Below are positions 1 through 5,808 of a stretch of 14,701 bases of DNA, piece after piece. Origin of the DNA: Dietzia timorensis (GTDB taxonomy: Bacteria > Actinomycetota > Actinomycetes > Mycobacteriales > Mycobacteriaceae); contig NZ_DYXM01000021.1 in NCBI RefSeq assembly GCF_020742175.1, positions 1 through 14,701 of the forward strand, in the 5' to 3' direction. Within the stretch, counting starts at the first letter, position 1. Every line of letters begins with the position of its first letter. Made by a program: the position numbers and the translations under genes. Under the pieces are notes generated by a model that did not search any database, was not told where the DNA came from, and worked only from the letters and a program-made list of their open reading frames with translations.

Positions 1-2
1 GC

Positions 3-419
3 ATCGATAAGACCATCTCCGTATCCGCGGTGATTCTCCGCGATCCCGCCGGCCGCTGGCTCACCGTGCGCAAGCGGGGAACGTCGTGCTTCATGCATCC
101 AGGCGGGAAGCCCGAGCCTGGCGAGAGCGCCGCCGAAACCGCGCTGCGTGAGCTCGGCGAGGAGCTCGGCTTCCGCCCCGACCCTGCGGCGCTCGAGCCG
201 CTCGGCCATGTGCGCACGGCAGCCGCGAACGAGCCCGGGTTCCGGCTCCACGCCGACGTGTTCCTGGCTCCCTGCGCGGAAGATCCGCAGCCCGCGGCCG
301 AGATCGAGGAGCTCCGCTGGATCGACCCGCGCGAATTGTCCGCAGGGGGAGAGCGCGACGCCGCGCTCGCGCCGCTGCTCTACGACTGCGTCCGGATGTG
401 GCCGCACACGGCCTCGTAA
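3..419 (+). CDS. Nudix hydrolase (5' end outside window)
   Basis: Nudix-family pyrophosphohydrolase, which cleaves nucleoside diphosphates linked to another moiety using divalent metal; the substrate cannot be told. The Nudix box is complete: a Gly, five residues, Glu, seven residues, then RELGEELGF, fitting GX5EX7REUXEEXGU, so the enzyme should be active. The frame is open from base 3 (residues IDKTISVSAVILRD), and those residues look like the usual first beta strand of a Nudix domain. I therefore treat the gene as starting just upstream of the window rather than at the GTG at 30. The stop is TAA at 417-419. About 138 residues are visible, close to the length of a single-domain Nudix protein. 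A hairpin terminator follows directly. Family confidence is high; the specific function is unknown. Confidence 0.88.
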   Translation: MDKTISVSAVILRDPAGRWLTVRKRGTSCFMHPGGKPEPGESAAETALRELGEELGFRPDPAALEPLGHVRTAAANEPGFRLHADVFLAPCAEDPQPAAEIEELRWIDPRELSAGGERDAALAPLLYDCVRMWPHTAS

Positions 420-424
420 ATGTC

Positions 425-460
425 GAGTGCCCCGCGCCTTCGGGCGCGGGGCACTCTTAT
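425..460. terminator. Bidirectional hairpin terminator
   Basis: A perfect 14-bp GC-rich inverted repeat (425-438 with 443-456) is closed by a UUCG tetraloop and followed by a short T/A-rich run. It lies 5 bp after the Nudix stop codon and 40 bp beyond the stop of the convergent amidase gene, so it can serve both transcripts. Confidence 0.9.
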
Positions 461-500
461 CGCTATGCGGGCGGCTACCGTGTGGCGCAGCCTGCCGAAG

Positions 501-1670
501 TTAGGAACCGAGGTTCGGGATCTCGGGCATCGGCGGCATCGGGATGCCGGTCGAGCCCGGGTAGATGCCGAGGCCGGCGCGAGCGGCGGCGGCCTGGCCG
601 CGGACGGCGCCGAGAGCGTTGTACATCATGTCGCCGGGGCAGCCCGTGCCCATCCAGTCGCGGTGGCCGCTGATCGCCCAGCGATCGGAAGCGGCACCAC
701 TCTCCGGGTTGACGTAGCGGACGCCACCGGCCGGGTTGAGGTTGAGCGCGGCCGAGAGGCGGGCGAGCACGTTGATGAGCGAACCCCACTGCGCGGGCGA
801 CGGCATCGCGCCGGTGAAGTCACCCATGAGGCAGACGCCGATGTTGCCGGAGTTGTTTCCGCCGACGTGCGCACCGACGGTGGCCTGCGGGCGGATGCCC
901 GGGATCGGGATGCCCTGGAAGACCGGGATCGGACCCGAACGGCGGCCCTGGTACACGACGCCCGCGGGGTCGATGACGAGCTGGTAGCCGATGTCGCCCC
1001 AGCCGTTGGTGAGGGTGTGGTAGCGGTGGAACGCGCGCATCGTGGCGGCGGTGTCCCAGCCGGCAGGAGTCACCGAGTGGTGCACGGTGAGGACCTGGGC
1101 CTCGCGGTAGTACGGGTCCCACCAGGTGATGGACTCGTCGGCGCCCCACGCCCAGCGCGGGACGACGGGAATGCCGAGCACATCGATGGTCGGCATGCCG
1201 GCGTAGTTGACGAGAGCGTCGGTGCGAAGCTGCCCGGTCTCGCGGAGGAAGTCATCGACGGCAGAGGAGCCGGTCGGGCCGACCGCGGAGCCGGCGTAGA
1301 CCGGGTTGGTGCCCTGCGGGCCGCGGACCTCGAACGCCTTGGCGCCGTCGGGGGACGGAACCGCGCCGGAGGCGGGCACAGCACCCTGGTCGTCGCGGGC
1401 GCCATCGGGCTTCGGGAAGGGGAGCCAGTCGGACCAGCCCTCGGGAAGCGCGAAGCGGACCTGGGTGGCGGCGTCGACGCTTCCGGCCGGAGCCTCGACA
1501 CCGACGAGTCCCGGATTGGGGAGCGGAACCTCGCCGGAGGAGCCAAGCGGAAGGCCCTGGGCATTGGCCACTCCGGCGCCGACGGTGCCGGACATGGCGG
1601 CGCCGAGGCCGACCGCAGACGCGGCACCGGCAGAGCTCGCGAGGAACGAGCGGCGGTTGATCGATCGCAT
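501..1670 (-). CDS. Tat-exported PGRP-type N-acetylmuramoyl-L-alanine amidase
   Basis: 389-residue secreted peptidoglycan amidase, expected to cut the bond between N-acetylmuramic acid and the stem peptide outside the membrane. The N-terminus has a twin-arginine signal (NRRSFL, Arg6-Arg7), an Ala/Gly-rich hydrophobic stretch and a likely cleavage site after ANA near residue 37. Residues 40-165 are a Pro/Gly-rich region of unknown role. An amidase_2/PGRP domain spans about 190-350. Its zinc ligands are visible as His197 (VHHS), His336 (SGHRD) and Cys344 (TGCPGD); the H-X7-C spacing equals that of T7 lysozyme, and Tyr229 (IGYQ) fits the catalytic Tyr. The C-terminus is a Pro-rich tail. ATG at 1668-1670 has GGAG 9 nt upstream. 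It appears monocistronic, with a long upstream region. Family and export route are well supported; the cellular role (division, turnover or recycling) is not. Confidence 0.9.
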   Translation of the reverse strand: MRSINRRSFLASSAGAASAVGLGAAMSGTVGAGVANAQGLPLGSSGEVPLPNPGLVGVEAPAGSVDAATQVRFALPEGWSDWLPFPKPDGARDDQGAVPASGAVPSPDGAKAFEVRGPQGTNPVYAGSAVGPTGSSAVDDFLRETGQLRTDALVNYAGMPTIDVLGIPVVPRWAWGADESITWWDPYYREAQVLTVHHSVTPAGWDTAATMRAFHRYHTLTNGWGDIGYQLVIDPAGVVYQGRRSGPIPVFQGIPIPGIRPQATVGAHVGGNNSGNIGVCLMGDFTGAMPSPAQWGSLINVLARLSAALNLNPAGGVRYVNPESGAASDRWAISGHRDWMGTGCPGDMMYNALGAVRGQAAAARAGLGIYPGSTGIPMPPMPEIPNLGS

Positions 1671-1781
1671 AGAACTAAACTCCAGTGGTCTCGCTTACCG
1701 GGTCCGATGAGCTAAGGCGCGCGGCGCCCGCAGCGTCATCTTCGGTGACGTTTCGGTGGTAGACATACTCCCAACGCAGCT

Positions 1782-1912
1782 GAGGCTACCTCGCTTACGT
1801 GTCCTTTGGGAAATGCTTTGGTTATCTATTCGTGACTTAATCGCGCCTACAGTGAGCGTTCGTTACAACCGTGACGGAAGTTAAAGTCGCCGAAATCGCG
1901 CGAGGCTACCTC
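1782..1912. repeat. Two copies of an 11-bp imperfect palindrome upstream of the amidase
   Basis: GAGGCTACCTC occurs at 1782-1792 and again at 1902-1912, exactly 120 bp apart. Each copy is a GAGG/CCTC inverted repeat around a 3-bp centre. The first is continuous with CTCGCTTAC, which recurs at 1690-1698 closer to the amidase start. The identity and dyad symmetry suggest a protein binding site, but no regulator can be assigned from the sequence. Confidence 0.5.
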
Positions 1913-1936
1913 ACCAGGGCGGATAAGCGATTTACC

Positions 1937-1953
1937 AATTTTCTGTGAAAATT
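1937..1953. promoter_or_regulatory. AT-rich 7-3-7 palindrome, candidate operator
   Basis: AATTTTC-TGT-GAAAATT is a perfect inverted repeat with 7-bp arms. It is AT-rich within very GC-rich DNA and is followed at once by a second small palindrome, TTCGTCGAA (1952-1960). It lies about 270 bp upstream of the amidase start. The symmetry suits a dimeric regulator site; the family is unknown. Confidence 0.4.
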
Positions 1954-2049
1954 CGTCGAAATCGACCACTCGCACCATGAGGGTGGTCGGCACCACAATC
2001 CCGGGGCTGGTTCCGGGGTCGTCGGTGCGCTGTCCAATTCGACGATGAA

Positions 2050-2099
2050 CGCGCCGCAGGCGGCGCCGGATCGGAGCCCGGCACGCCTCCTGCGGCGCG
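2050..2099. terminator. leuA terminator hairpin
   Basis: A perfect 11-bp inverted repeat (CGCGCCGCAGG at 2050-2060 with CCTGCGGCGCG at 2089-2099) has further pairing inside it (GGCG/CGCC and GCCGG/CCGGC), making one long GC-rich stem. It starts 22 bp after the leuA stop codon on the minus strand. There is no U-tract, as often in actinobacterial terminators. Confidence 0.75.
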
Positions 2100-2121
2100 A
2101 ATAGTAGAGCGGGGAGAGGTG

Positions 2122-3987
2122 CTACGGCGCCCAGGTGCGCGTGGACGTCGAGCTGGGGATCTCATCGGTATCGGGGCCGATCGCCTCGCTCGCGAACGCG
2201 CGGTTGACCGCGGAGACCACGGCGCGCAGCGAAGCGGTCGTGATCGAACCGGCGCGGCCGACACCCCAGTAGACCTCGCCGTCGATCTGGCACTCGACAT
2301 ACGCGGCCGCGGAGGCATCGTCGCCGGCACTCATCGCGTGCTCGGAGTAGTCGAGGATCCGGATCTCGCCGTAATCCAGTTGGTTGAGCGCATCGACGAA
2401 CGCGGCGAGCGGGCCGTTGCCAACCCCGTTGATCTCGTAGTCGCGGCCCTTCCACTTGATGACGGCGTCGATCTGGTCTTCCCCGTCGTCCGTGGAGGCG
2501 GCGTGCAGCGTCTGCGACATCCGCTCCATCGGCGAAATCCGGTCGAGGTACTCGGAGGAGAACACGTCCCACATCGCCTTCGGCGTCACCTCGCCGCCCT
2601 CGGAGTCGGTGATCTGCTGGATCACCTTCGAGAACTCGACCTGCAGGCGGCGCGGCAGCTGCAGGCCGTAGTCGGTGCGCAGGATGTAGGAGATCCCGCC
2701 CTTGCCGGACTGCGAATTCACCCGGATCACCGCTTCGTAGGAGCGGCCCTCGTCCTTGGGGTCGAGCGGCAGGTAGGGCACCTCCCACGTCGTCTCCGAC
2801 ACGGTGGTGCCGGCCTCGGCGGCGACGTCTTCCAGCGCCGTCATCCCCTTATTGATCGCATCCTGGTGCGAGCCGGAGAAGGCCGTGAAGACGAGATCGC
2901 CGCCATATGGGTGGCGCTCGCCGACCGGCAGCTGGTTGGCGTACTCGACGGTCCGGCGGATCTCGTCCATGTCCGAGAAATTGATCTGCGGGTCGACACC
3001 CTGGGTGAGCAGATTCATCCCGAGCGTCACCAGGCAGACGTTGCCGGTGCGCTCGCCATTGCCGAACAGGCACCCCTCGACGCGCTGTGCGCCGGCCTTC
3101 ATCGCCAGCTCGGTGGCAGCGACGCCGGTGCCGCGGTCGTTGTGCGGGTGCAGCGACAGGATGATCGAGTCGCGGCGTTCCAGGTTGCGGTGCATCCACT
3201 CGATCTGGTCGGCGTACACGTTGGGCGTGGCCATCTCCACCGTGGACGGCAGGTTGAGGATCATCGGATTGTCCGGTGTCGGGGCGATGATCTCGGAGAC
3301 CGCGTCGCACACCTCTTTGGAGAAGGAGAGTTCGGTGCCGGTGAAGGACTCGGGGGAGTACTGCCACTGCCAGTTGACGTCGGGGTACTCCTTCGCCAGG
3401 TCGACGACGAGGGTCGCGGCGTCGGTGGCGATCTTCTTGATCGCGTCCTTATCGGCGCGGAACACGACGCGGCGCTGCAGGACCGAGGTCGAGTTATAGA
3501 AGTGCACGATCACGTTCTTCGCGCCCTCGCAGGCCTCGAACGTGCGGCGGATCAGATCCTCGCGGCACTGCACGAGCACCTGGATCGAGACGTCGTCGGG
3601 GATTGCGCCGTCGTTGATGATCTCGCGGACGAAGTCGTAATCGGTCTGCGAGGCGGACGGGAAGCCGACCTCGATCTGCTTGTAACCCATGCGCACGAGC
3701 AGCTCGAACATGCGGCGCTTGCGTGCGGGGTTCATCGGGTCGATGAGCGCCTGGTTGCCGTCGCGCAGGTCTACCGCGCACCACAGCGGGGCGCTGTCGA
3801 CGACAACGTCGGGCCAGGTGCGGTCCGGCAGGGAGGTGTCCTCGACCTCGTCGTAAAAGGCCTGGTACCGGAAGGCCGGCATCGAGGAGGCCTTCTGCTT
3901 GTTCCACGCGGGCTGATCTGCCGGCGCGGGCGCAGAGGGCGGGGTGATCGAGGAGGATGCAGAGACGAACGCGTCCGAGCGAGTCAT
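2122..3987 (-). CDS. leuA: 2-isopropylmalate synthase
   Basis: Condenses acetyl-CoA with 2-oxoisovalerate, the first committed step of leucine synthesis, in the cytosol. The product is 621 residues, close to corynebacterial and mycobacterial LeuA. The order is an actinobacterial N-terminal extension (1-60), an HMGL-like TIM barrel (about 65-345), a linker, and a LeuA allosteric domain (about 490-610) that binds leucine for feedback inhibition. Catalytic and metal motifs are present: DLRDGNQ (73-79), HPHNDRGTG (His280, His282) and FGNGERTGN (309-316). I chose ATG at 3985-3987 because GAAAGGA lies 6-7 nt upstream. An in-frame GTG at 4056 also exists, but it falls inside the leader hairpin and would add residues not found in the family. 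Upstream sequence shows attenuator control (separate entries). Monocistronic, ending at the hairpin at 2050-2099. Confidence 0.97.
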   Translation of the reverse strand: MTRSDAFVSASSSITPPSAPAPADQPAWNKQKASSMPAFRYQAFYDEVEDTSLPDRTWPDVVVDSAPLWCAVDLRDGNQALIDPMNPARKRRMFELLVRMGYKQIEVGFPSASQTDYDFVREIINDGAIPDDVSIQVLVQCREDLIRRTFEACEGAKNVIVHFYNSTSVLQRRVVFRADKDAIKKIATDAATLVVDLAKEYPDVNWQWQYSPESFTGTELSFSKEVCDAVSEIIAPTPDNPMILNLPSTVEMATPNVYADQIEWMHRNLERRDSIILSLHPHNDRGTGVAATELAMKAGAQRVEGCLFGNGERTGNVCLVTLGMNLLTQGVDPQINFSDMDEIRRTVEYANQLPVGERHPYGGDLVFTAFSGSHQDAINKGMTALEDVAAEAGTTVSETTWEVPYLPLDPKDEGRSYEAVIRVNSQSGKGGISYILRTDYGLQLPRRLQVEFSKVIQQITDSEGGEVTPKAMWDVFSSEYLDRISPMERMSQTLHAASTDDGEDQIDAVIKWKGRDYEINGVGNGPLAAFVDALNQLDYGEIRILDYSEHAMSAGDDASAAAYVECQIDGEVYWGVGRAGSITTASLRAVVSAVNRAFASEAIGPDTDEIPSSTSTRTWAP

Positions 3988-4005
3988 GGGGTGTCCTTTC
4001 GTGCT

Positions 4006-4088
4006 GGGGCTAATCATATGAAGAGCGATGAAAGAGCCGGCACGATGAGACCCCACGACGGGGTGCCGACTCTCTAGAAGTTAGCCCC
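4006..4088 (-). promoter_or_regulatory. leuA leader RNA: attenuator stems
   Basis: The RNA between the leader peptide and leuA can form an 11-bp stem (4063-4073 with 4033-4043, one G-U pair) closed by an inner CCCC/GGGG hairpin and followed by a modest U/C-rich run. This is the terminator candidate, and it starts at the leader-peptide stop codon. A second, longer-range 8-bp pairing joins GGGGCTAA in the last leader codons (4081-4088) to TTAGCCCC (4006-4013) just before the leuA ribosome site. A ribosome stalled at the Leu codons would leave this sequence free, whereas one finishing the peptide would cover it. Amino-acid attenuation is known for leuA in actinobacteria; which stem acts as the switch here is inferred. 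Confidence 0.7.
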
Positions 4089-4121
4089 GCCGCGGCATCG
4101 AAGGAGAAGCGCGCGCTGCAT
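4074..4121 (-). CDS. leuL: leuA leader peptide (15 aa, Leu-Leu-Leu)
   Basis: A short open frame upstream of leuA reads MQRALLLRCRGGANF and then TAG. Three consecutive leucine codons (CTT CTC CTT) sit at positions 5-7; CTT is uncommon in such high-GC genomes, which suits a tRNA-Leu sensor. The stop overlaps the start of the attenuator stem, and the leader lies close behind a likely -10 element. The product itself is not expected to have a function; its translation speed would report leucyl-tRNA levels. There is no clear Shine-Dalgarno sequence, and the 5' end is predicted only 5-6 nt upstream, as is common for corynebacterial leader peptides. Confidence 0.75.
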   Translation of the reverse strand: MQRALLLRCRGGANF

Positions 4122-4133
4122 GCGGACCACCCT

Positions 4134-4139
4134 ACTATC
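4134..4139 (-). promoter_or_regulatory. Candidate leuA promoter -10
   Basis: On the minus strand this reads GATAGT, four of six matches to TATAAT. It is placed so that transcription would begin about 5-6 nt before the leader-peptide ATG. No convincing -35 is seen in the GC-rich DNA upstream. Confidence 0.4.
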
Positions 4140-4202
4140 CGACGGCGGACGGCGCTCGCCCTCCCGCCCGCGCGGCTTGCTTCCGGCGTGGACCGGCGAC
4201 GA

Positions 4203-4640
4203 TCACAGCGGGATGTCGAGGCTGGATACCTGCGCGCCTCCGTCGTCATACAGCGTTGCTCCGGGGCGGGGGACACCCCACATCCGCGTGCATGCGCAGT
4301 CCTCGGCGAAGGCCGCGGCGCGATCGATGAGCGCGGAGCTGATCTCGGCGGCAGAGGGCGCGGCGCTGCCTCCGGCGCCAGGTGCGTGCGCGGGGGCGAG
4401 GCCCATTTCGTAGATGAAGACCTCGACGGAGTCCGGCAGCGGCAGCAGTGTTGCGAGGAGGAACCCGAGCGCTCCGCCGTTGGCGTCGGTCGCCCAGTAC
4501 AACAGCGCCGTCGACGAGGAAAGTAAATCCGAAACCCATTCGGGCGCTGGGGAAGTGGGAAATAGCTCCGATGCGCCTAGGACCACAGCGGTGTCTCCGG
4601 GGCGGAGACGCCGCGCCGTCGTGGTGCTGTGTCCTGGCAT
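4203..4640 (-). CDS. GNAT N-acetyltransferase, AAC(3)-I-like
   Basis: 145-residue protein resembling the small GNAT enzymes of the AAC(3)-I group, which move an acetyl group from acetyl-CoA to an amine. Matching segments are VEVFIYEMGL (the IYDLAV strand), SALIDRAAAFAEDCACTRMWGV (the helix and strand after the CoA loop) and ATLYDDGGAQVSSLDIPL (the C-terminal LY motif). The CoA pyrophosphate loop, normally R/Q-x-x-G-x-G/A, is replaced by a Pro/Ala/Gly-rich segment (HAPGAGGSAAPSAAE), so activity or substrate may differ from the aminoglycoside enzymes. ATG at 4638-4640 is preferred because homology begins just after it, although only a weak AAAG precedes it; a GTG at 4700 would add 20 arginine-rich residues. 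It follows the DMT gene on the same strand with a gap of 110 bp. The substrate is unknown. Confidence 0.65.
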   Translation of the reverse strand: MPGHSTTTARRLRPGDTAVVLGASELFPTSPAPEWVSDLLSSSTALLYWATDANGGALGFLLATLLPLPDSVEVFIYEMGLAPAHAPGAGGSAAPSAAEISSALIDRAAAFAEDCACTRMWGVPRPGATLYDDGGAQVSSLDIPL

Positions 4641-4750
4641 GATCTTTGTTCTCTGTCTGCGTGCACGGAGGTCGTGGATGTGTCGACAACGATACGTCAC
4701 GCGGCAATCGAGGACCGGGACGCGCTAGATCGGGGCCCCGGAACGAGCTA

Positions 4751-5599
4751 CTACTCCTCGGCGGCGCGGGCGAGGAACACCGTCGCGGCGGCCATGACGA
4801 CGATGATGCCGCCGATAACCAGCAGCCCCCACCCGGCCACGCTGAAACGCTCGCCGAGGAGGAAGAGGCCGAGCACGATCGAGACCACGGGCGTGGTCAC
4901 CGTGCTCGCCGGCGCGGCCTGGTTGATGTTGCCCGAGGCGAACGAGGCCTGCTGGATGACAAGAGCCAACGTCGCGGCGATGAGGAGCCCGTAGAGCTCG
5001 CCATTTGTGAGAACGCCGATGACGCCGTCGGCGGAAAGCCTGGTGACGAGTCCCTTGGCAAAAACCGCGACGTAGGCGAAGGCTATGCCGCTGGTGACGC
5101 CGAGGAGCAGTGCGCGGTCGCGGCGCAGTTCCTGGCGCGCGATCTTCGACAGCACTCCCATGACCGCCAGGCCCGCGAGCACCGCGGCGAGCCACTCCCA
5201 CCACGCCGGGTGCTCCGCGCCCTCGATCGGGCGGCCGTACACGACGATGGCCGCGACGCACGTGGTGAGGACCGAGGCCCACAACCACTCCCACCGCGTC
5301 GCCGGGCGGTCGGAAAACCGCGAGGCGAGGGGAAGGGTGAACATGAGCGAGAGCACCGTGATCGGCTGCACGAGAAGGAGCGAACCGAAGTTGAGCGCCG
5401 CGGCCTGCAACGCGAACCCGAGGAGCGACGACAGTGTGCCGCCGAGCCAATACCAATTGAAGATCGAGCGAATGGCGGCCTGCGCGCCGGACTCGCCATG
5501 GCTGGGCGCCTCGGCAGCGGCATGGCGCAAGACCATGCCGAGCGCGGTGGTGAAGGCGGCCGCAAGCGCGAGTCCGATGGCGTAGTAAGTCGCAGGCAT
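4751..5599 (-). CDS. DMT-superfamily membrane protein (NIPA/DUF803-like)
   Basis: 282-residue integral membrane protein with about nine or ten hydrophobic segments, typical of the drug/metabolite transporter superfamily. The segment ALNFGSLLLVQPITVLSLMF resembles the conserved helix of NIPA/DUF803-like members, some of which carry Mg2+; the substrate here cannot be assigned. A second-half helix, STVTTPVVSIVLGLFLLGERF, is the usual DMT C-terminal repeat. ATG at 5597-5599 is chosen because a -10-like TGATAAT ends 8 nt upstream, so the message is probably leaderless; a TTG at 5608 is the only other nearby option and overlaps that element. It is divergent from lysC, with the GNAT gene downstream on the same strand. 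A role in amino-acid export next to lysC-asd is possible but unsupported. Confidence 0.75.
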   Translation of the reverse strand: MPATYYAIGLALAAAFTTALGMVLRHAAAEAPSHGESGAQAAIRSIFNWYWLGGTLSSLLGFALQAAALNFGSLLLVQPITVLSLMFTLPLASRFSDRPATRWEWLWASVLTTCVAAIVVYGRPIEGAEHPAWWEWLAAVLAGLAVMGVLSKIARQELRRDRALLLGVTSGIAFAYVAVFAKGLVTRLSADGVIGVLTNGELYGLLIAATLALVIQQASFASGNINQAAPASTVTTPVVSIVLGLFLLGERFSVAGWGLLVIGGIIVVMAAATVFLARAAEE

Positions 5600-5607
5600 T
5601 AGGCACA

Positions 5608-5614
5608 ATTATCA
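5608..5614 (-). promoter_or_regulatory. -10 element of the DMT gene, leaderless start predicted
   Basis: On the minus strand this reads TGATAAT (-10 GATAAT, five of six matches). The A of the ATG at 5599 lies 9 nt downstream, so transcription probably begins at or next to the start codon. No ribosome site is seen, which agrees with a leaderless message. Confidence 0.5.
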
Positions 5615-5668
5615 CCGCTAATGTTCGGAGCCGCAGCAGTCGCCCGGGGAAAGCAGGTTTCAACTCGG

Positions 5669-5674
5669 TACGAT
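5669..5674 (+). promoter_or_regulatory. Candidate lysC promoter -10
   Basis: TACGAT fits the actinobacterial TANNNT -10 pattern. Transcription would start near 5681 and give a leader of about 130 nt before lysC. The -35 is not evident. Confidence 0.4.
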
Positions 5675-5686
5675 GGTCCCGTGCAC

Positions 5687-5771
5687 GCGGCGCCTCACAC
5701 CCTGTGGCGCCGCCCGAAAATGCGAAAAGCTATCCGTGTATCTGCCTGTGGGCGTGGCAAGGTTCCTTGCC
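5687..5771 (+). promoter_or_regulatory. Structured lysC leader: two inverted repeats
   Basis: The untranslated region has an 8-bp stem GCGGCGCC / GGCGCCGC (5687-5694 with 5706-5713, 11-nt loop) and a 16-bp near-continuous palindrome GGCAAGGTTCCTTGCC (5756-5771), which in RNA gives a 6-bp stem with a 4-nt loop. The second lies about 20 nt before the ribosome site GGAGG (5791-5795). They may be RNA structure or, for the palindrome, a protein site. No known lysine riboswitch core is recognisable. Confidence 0.45.
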
Positions 5772-5808
5772 CCGGTCGGGCCGGCACCGAGGAGGACACG
5801 AGACACCC

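Larger units (their letters stand above)
1671..2121. other. Gene-free region between the amidase and leuA
   Basis: No credible gene is seen in these 451 bp; open frames here are GC-driven. The amidase-proximal half (1671-1960) is less GC-rich than its surroundings. It holds two copies of GAGGCTACCTC (1782-1792 and 1902-1912), two copies of CTCGCTTAC (1690-1698 and 1790-1798), a GTTAC-N4-GTGAC direct repeat (1862-1875) and a palindrome at 1937-1953. The leuA-proximal half holds a 7-bp hairpin (1963-1969 with 1983-1989) and the leuA terminator. The amidase promoter is presumably in the first half, but no single -35/-10 pair stands out. Confidence 0.7.

Noticed and set aside
420..1715. Long plus-strand open frame opposite the amidase
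   Set aside because: It is a GC-driven shadow: Arg/Gly/Ala/Asp-rich, begins inside the terminator and has no motif, while the minus strand has a complete catalytic domain and signal peptide.
1782..1912. DtxR/IdeR iron boxes at the GAGGCTACCTC repeats
   Set aside because: The core resembles AGGCTAACCT but lacks one base, and the outer half-site is absent, so the spacing is wrong for DtxR.
1671..1930. c-di-AMP (ydaO-type) riboswitch upstream of the amidase
   Set aside because: Such riboswitches precede cell-wall hydrolases in actinobacteria, but I could not find the conserved core sequences here. A covariance-model search would decide.
3988..4056. Upstream GTG start that would lengthen LeuA by 23 residues
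   Set aside because: It lies within the attenuator stem-loop, lacks a ribosome site and adds non-conserved residues; ATG 3987 has a good site.
2119..4077. 652-codon plus-strand open frame opposite leuA
   Set aside because: It mirrors leuA, has no domain, and is rich in Arg, Gly, Val and Asp as expected for antisense of a high-GC gene.
4646..5602. Plus-strand open frame opposite the DMT gene
   Set aside because: Highly charged low-complexity translation; the minus-strand frame has well-formed membrane helices.
5704..5808. Upstream GTG start for LysC
   Set aside because: Adds 35 residues without homology across the structured leader; the family N-terminus is MALVVQKYGGSS.
5673..5808. A lysine-sensing leader peptide upstream of lysC
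   Set aside because: The frame starting at ATG 5673 has no Lys-rich run and continues far into lysC in another frame; no attenuator logic is visible.
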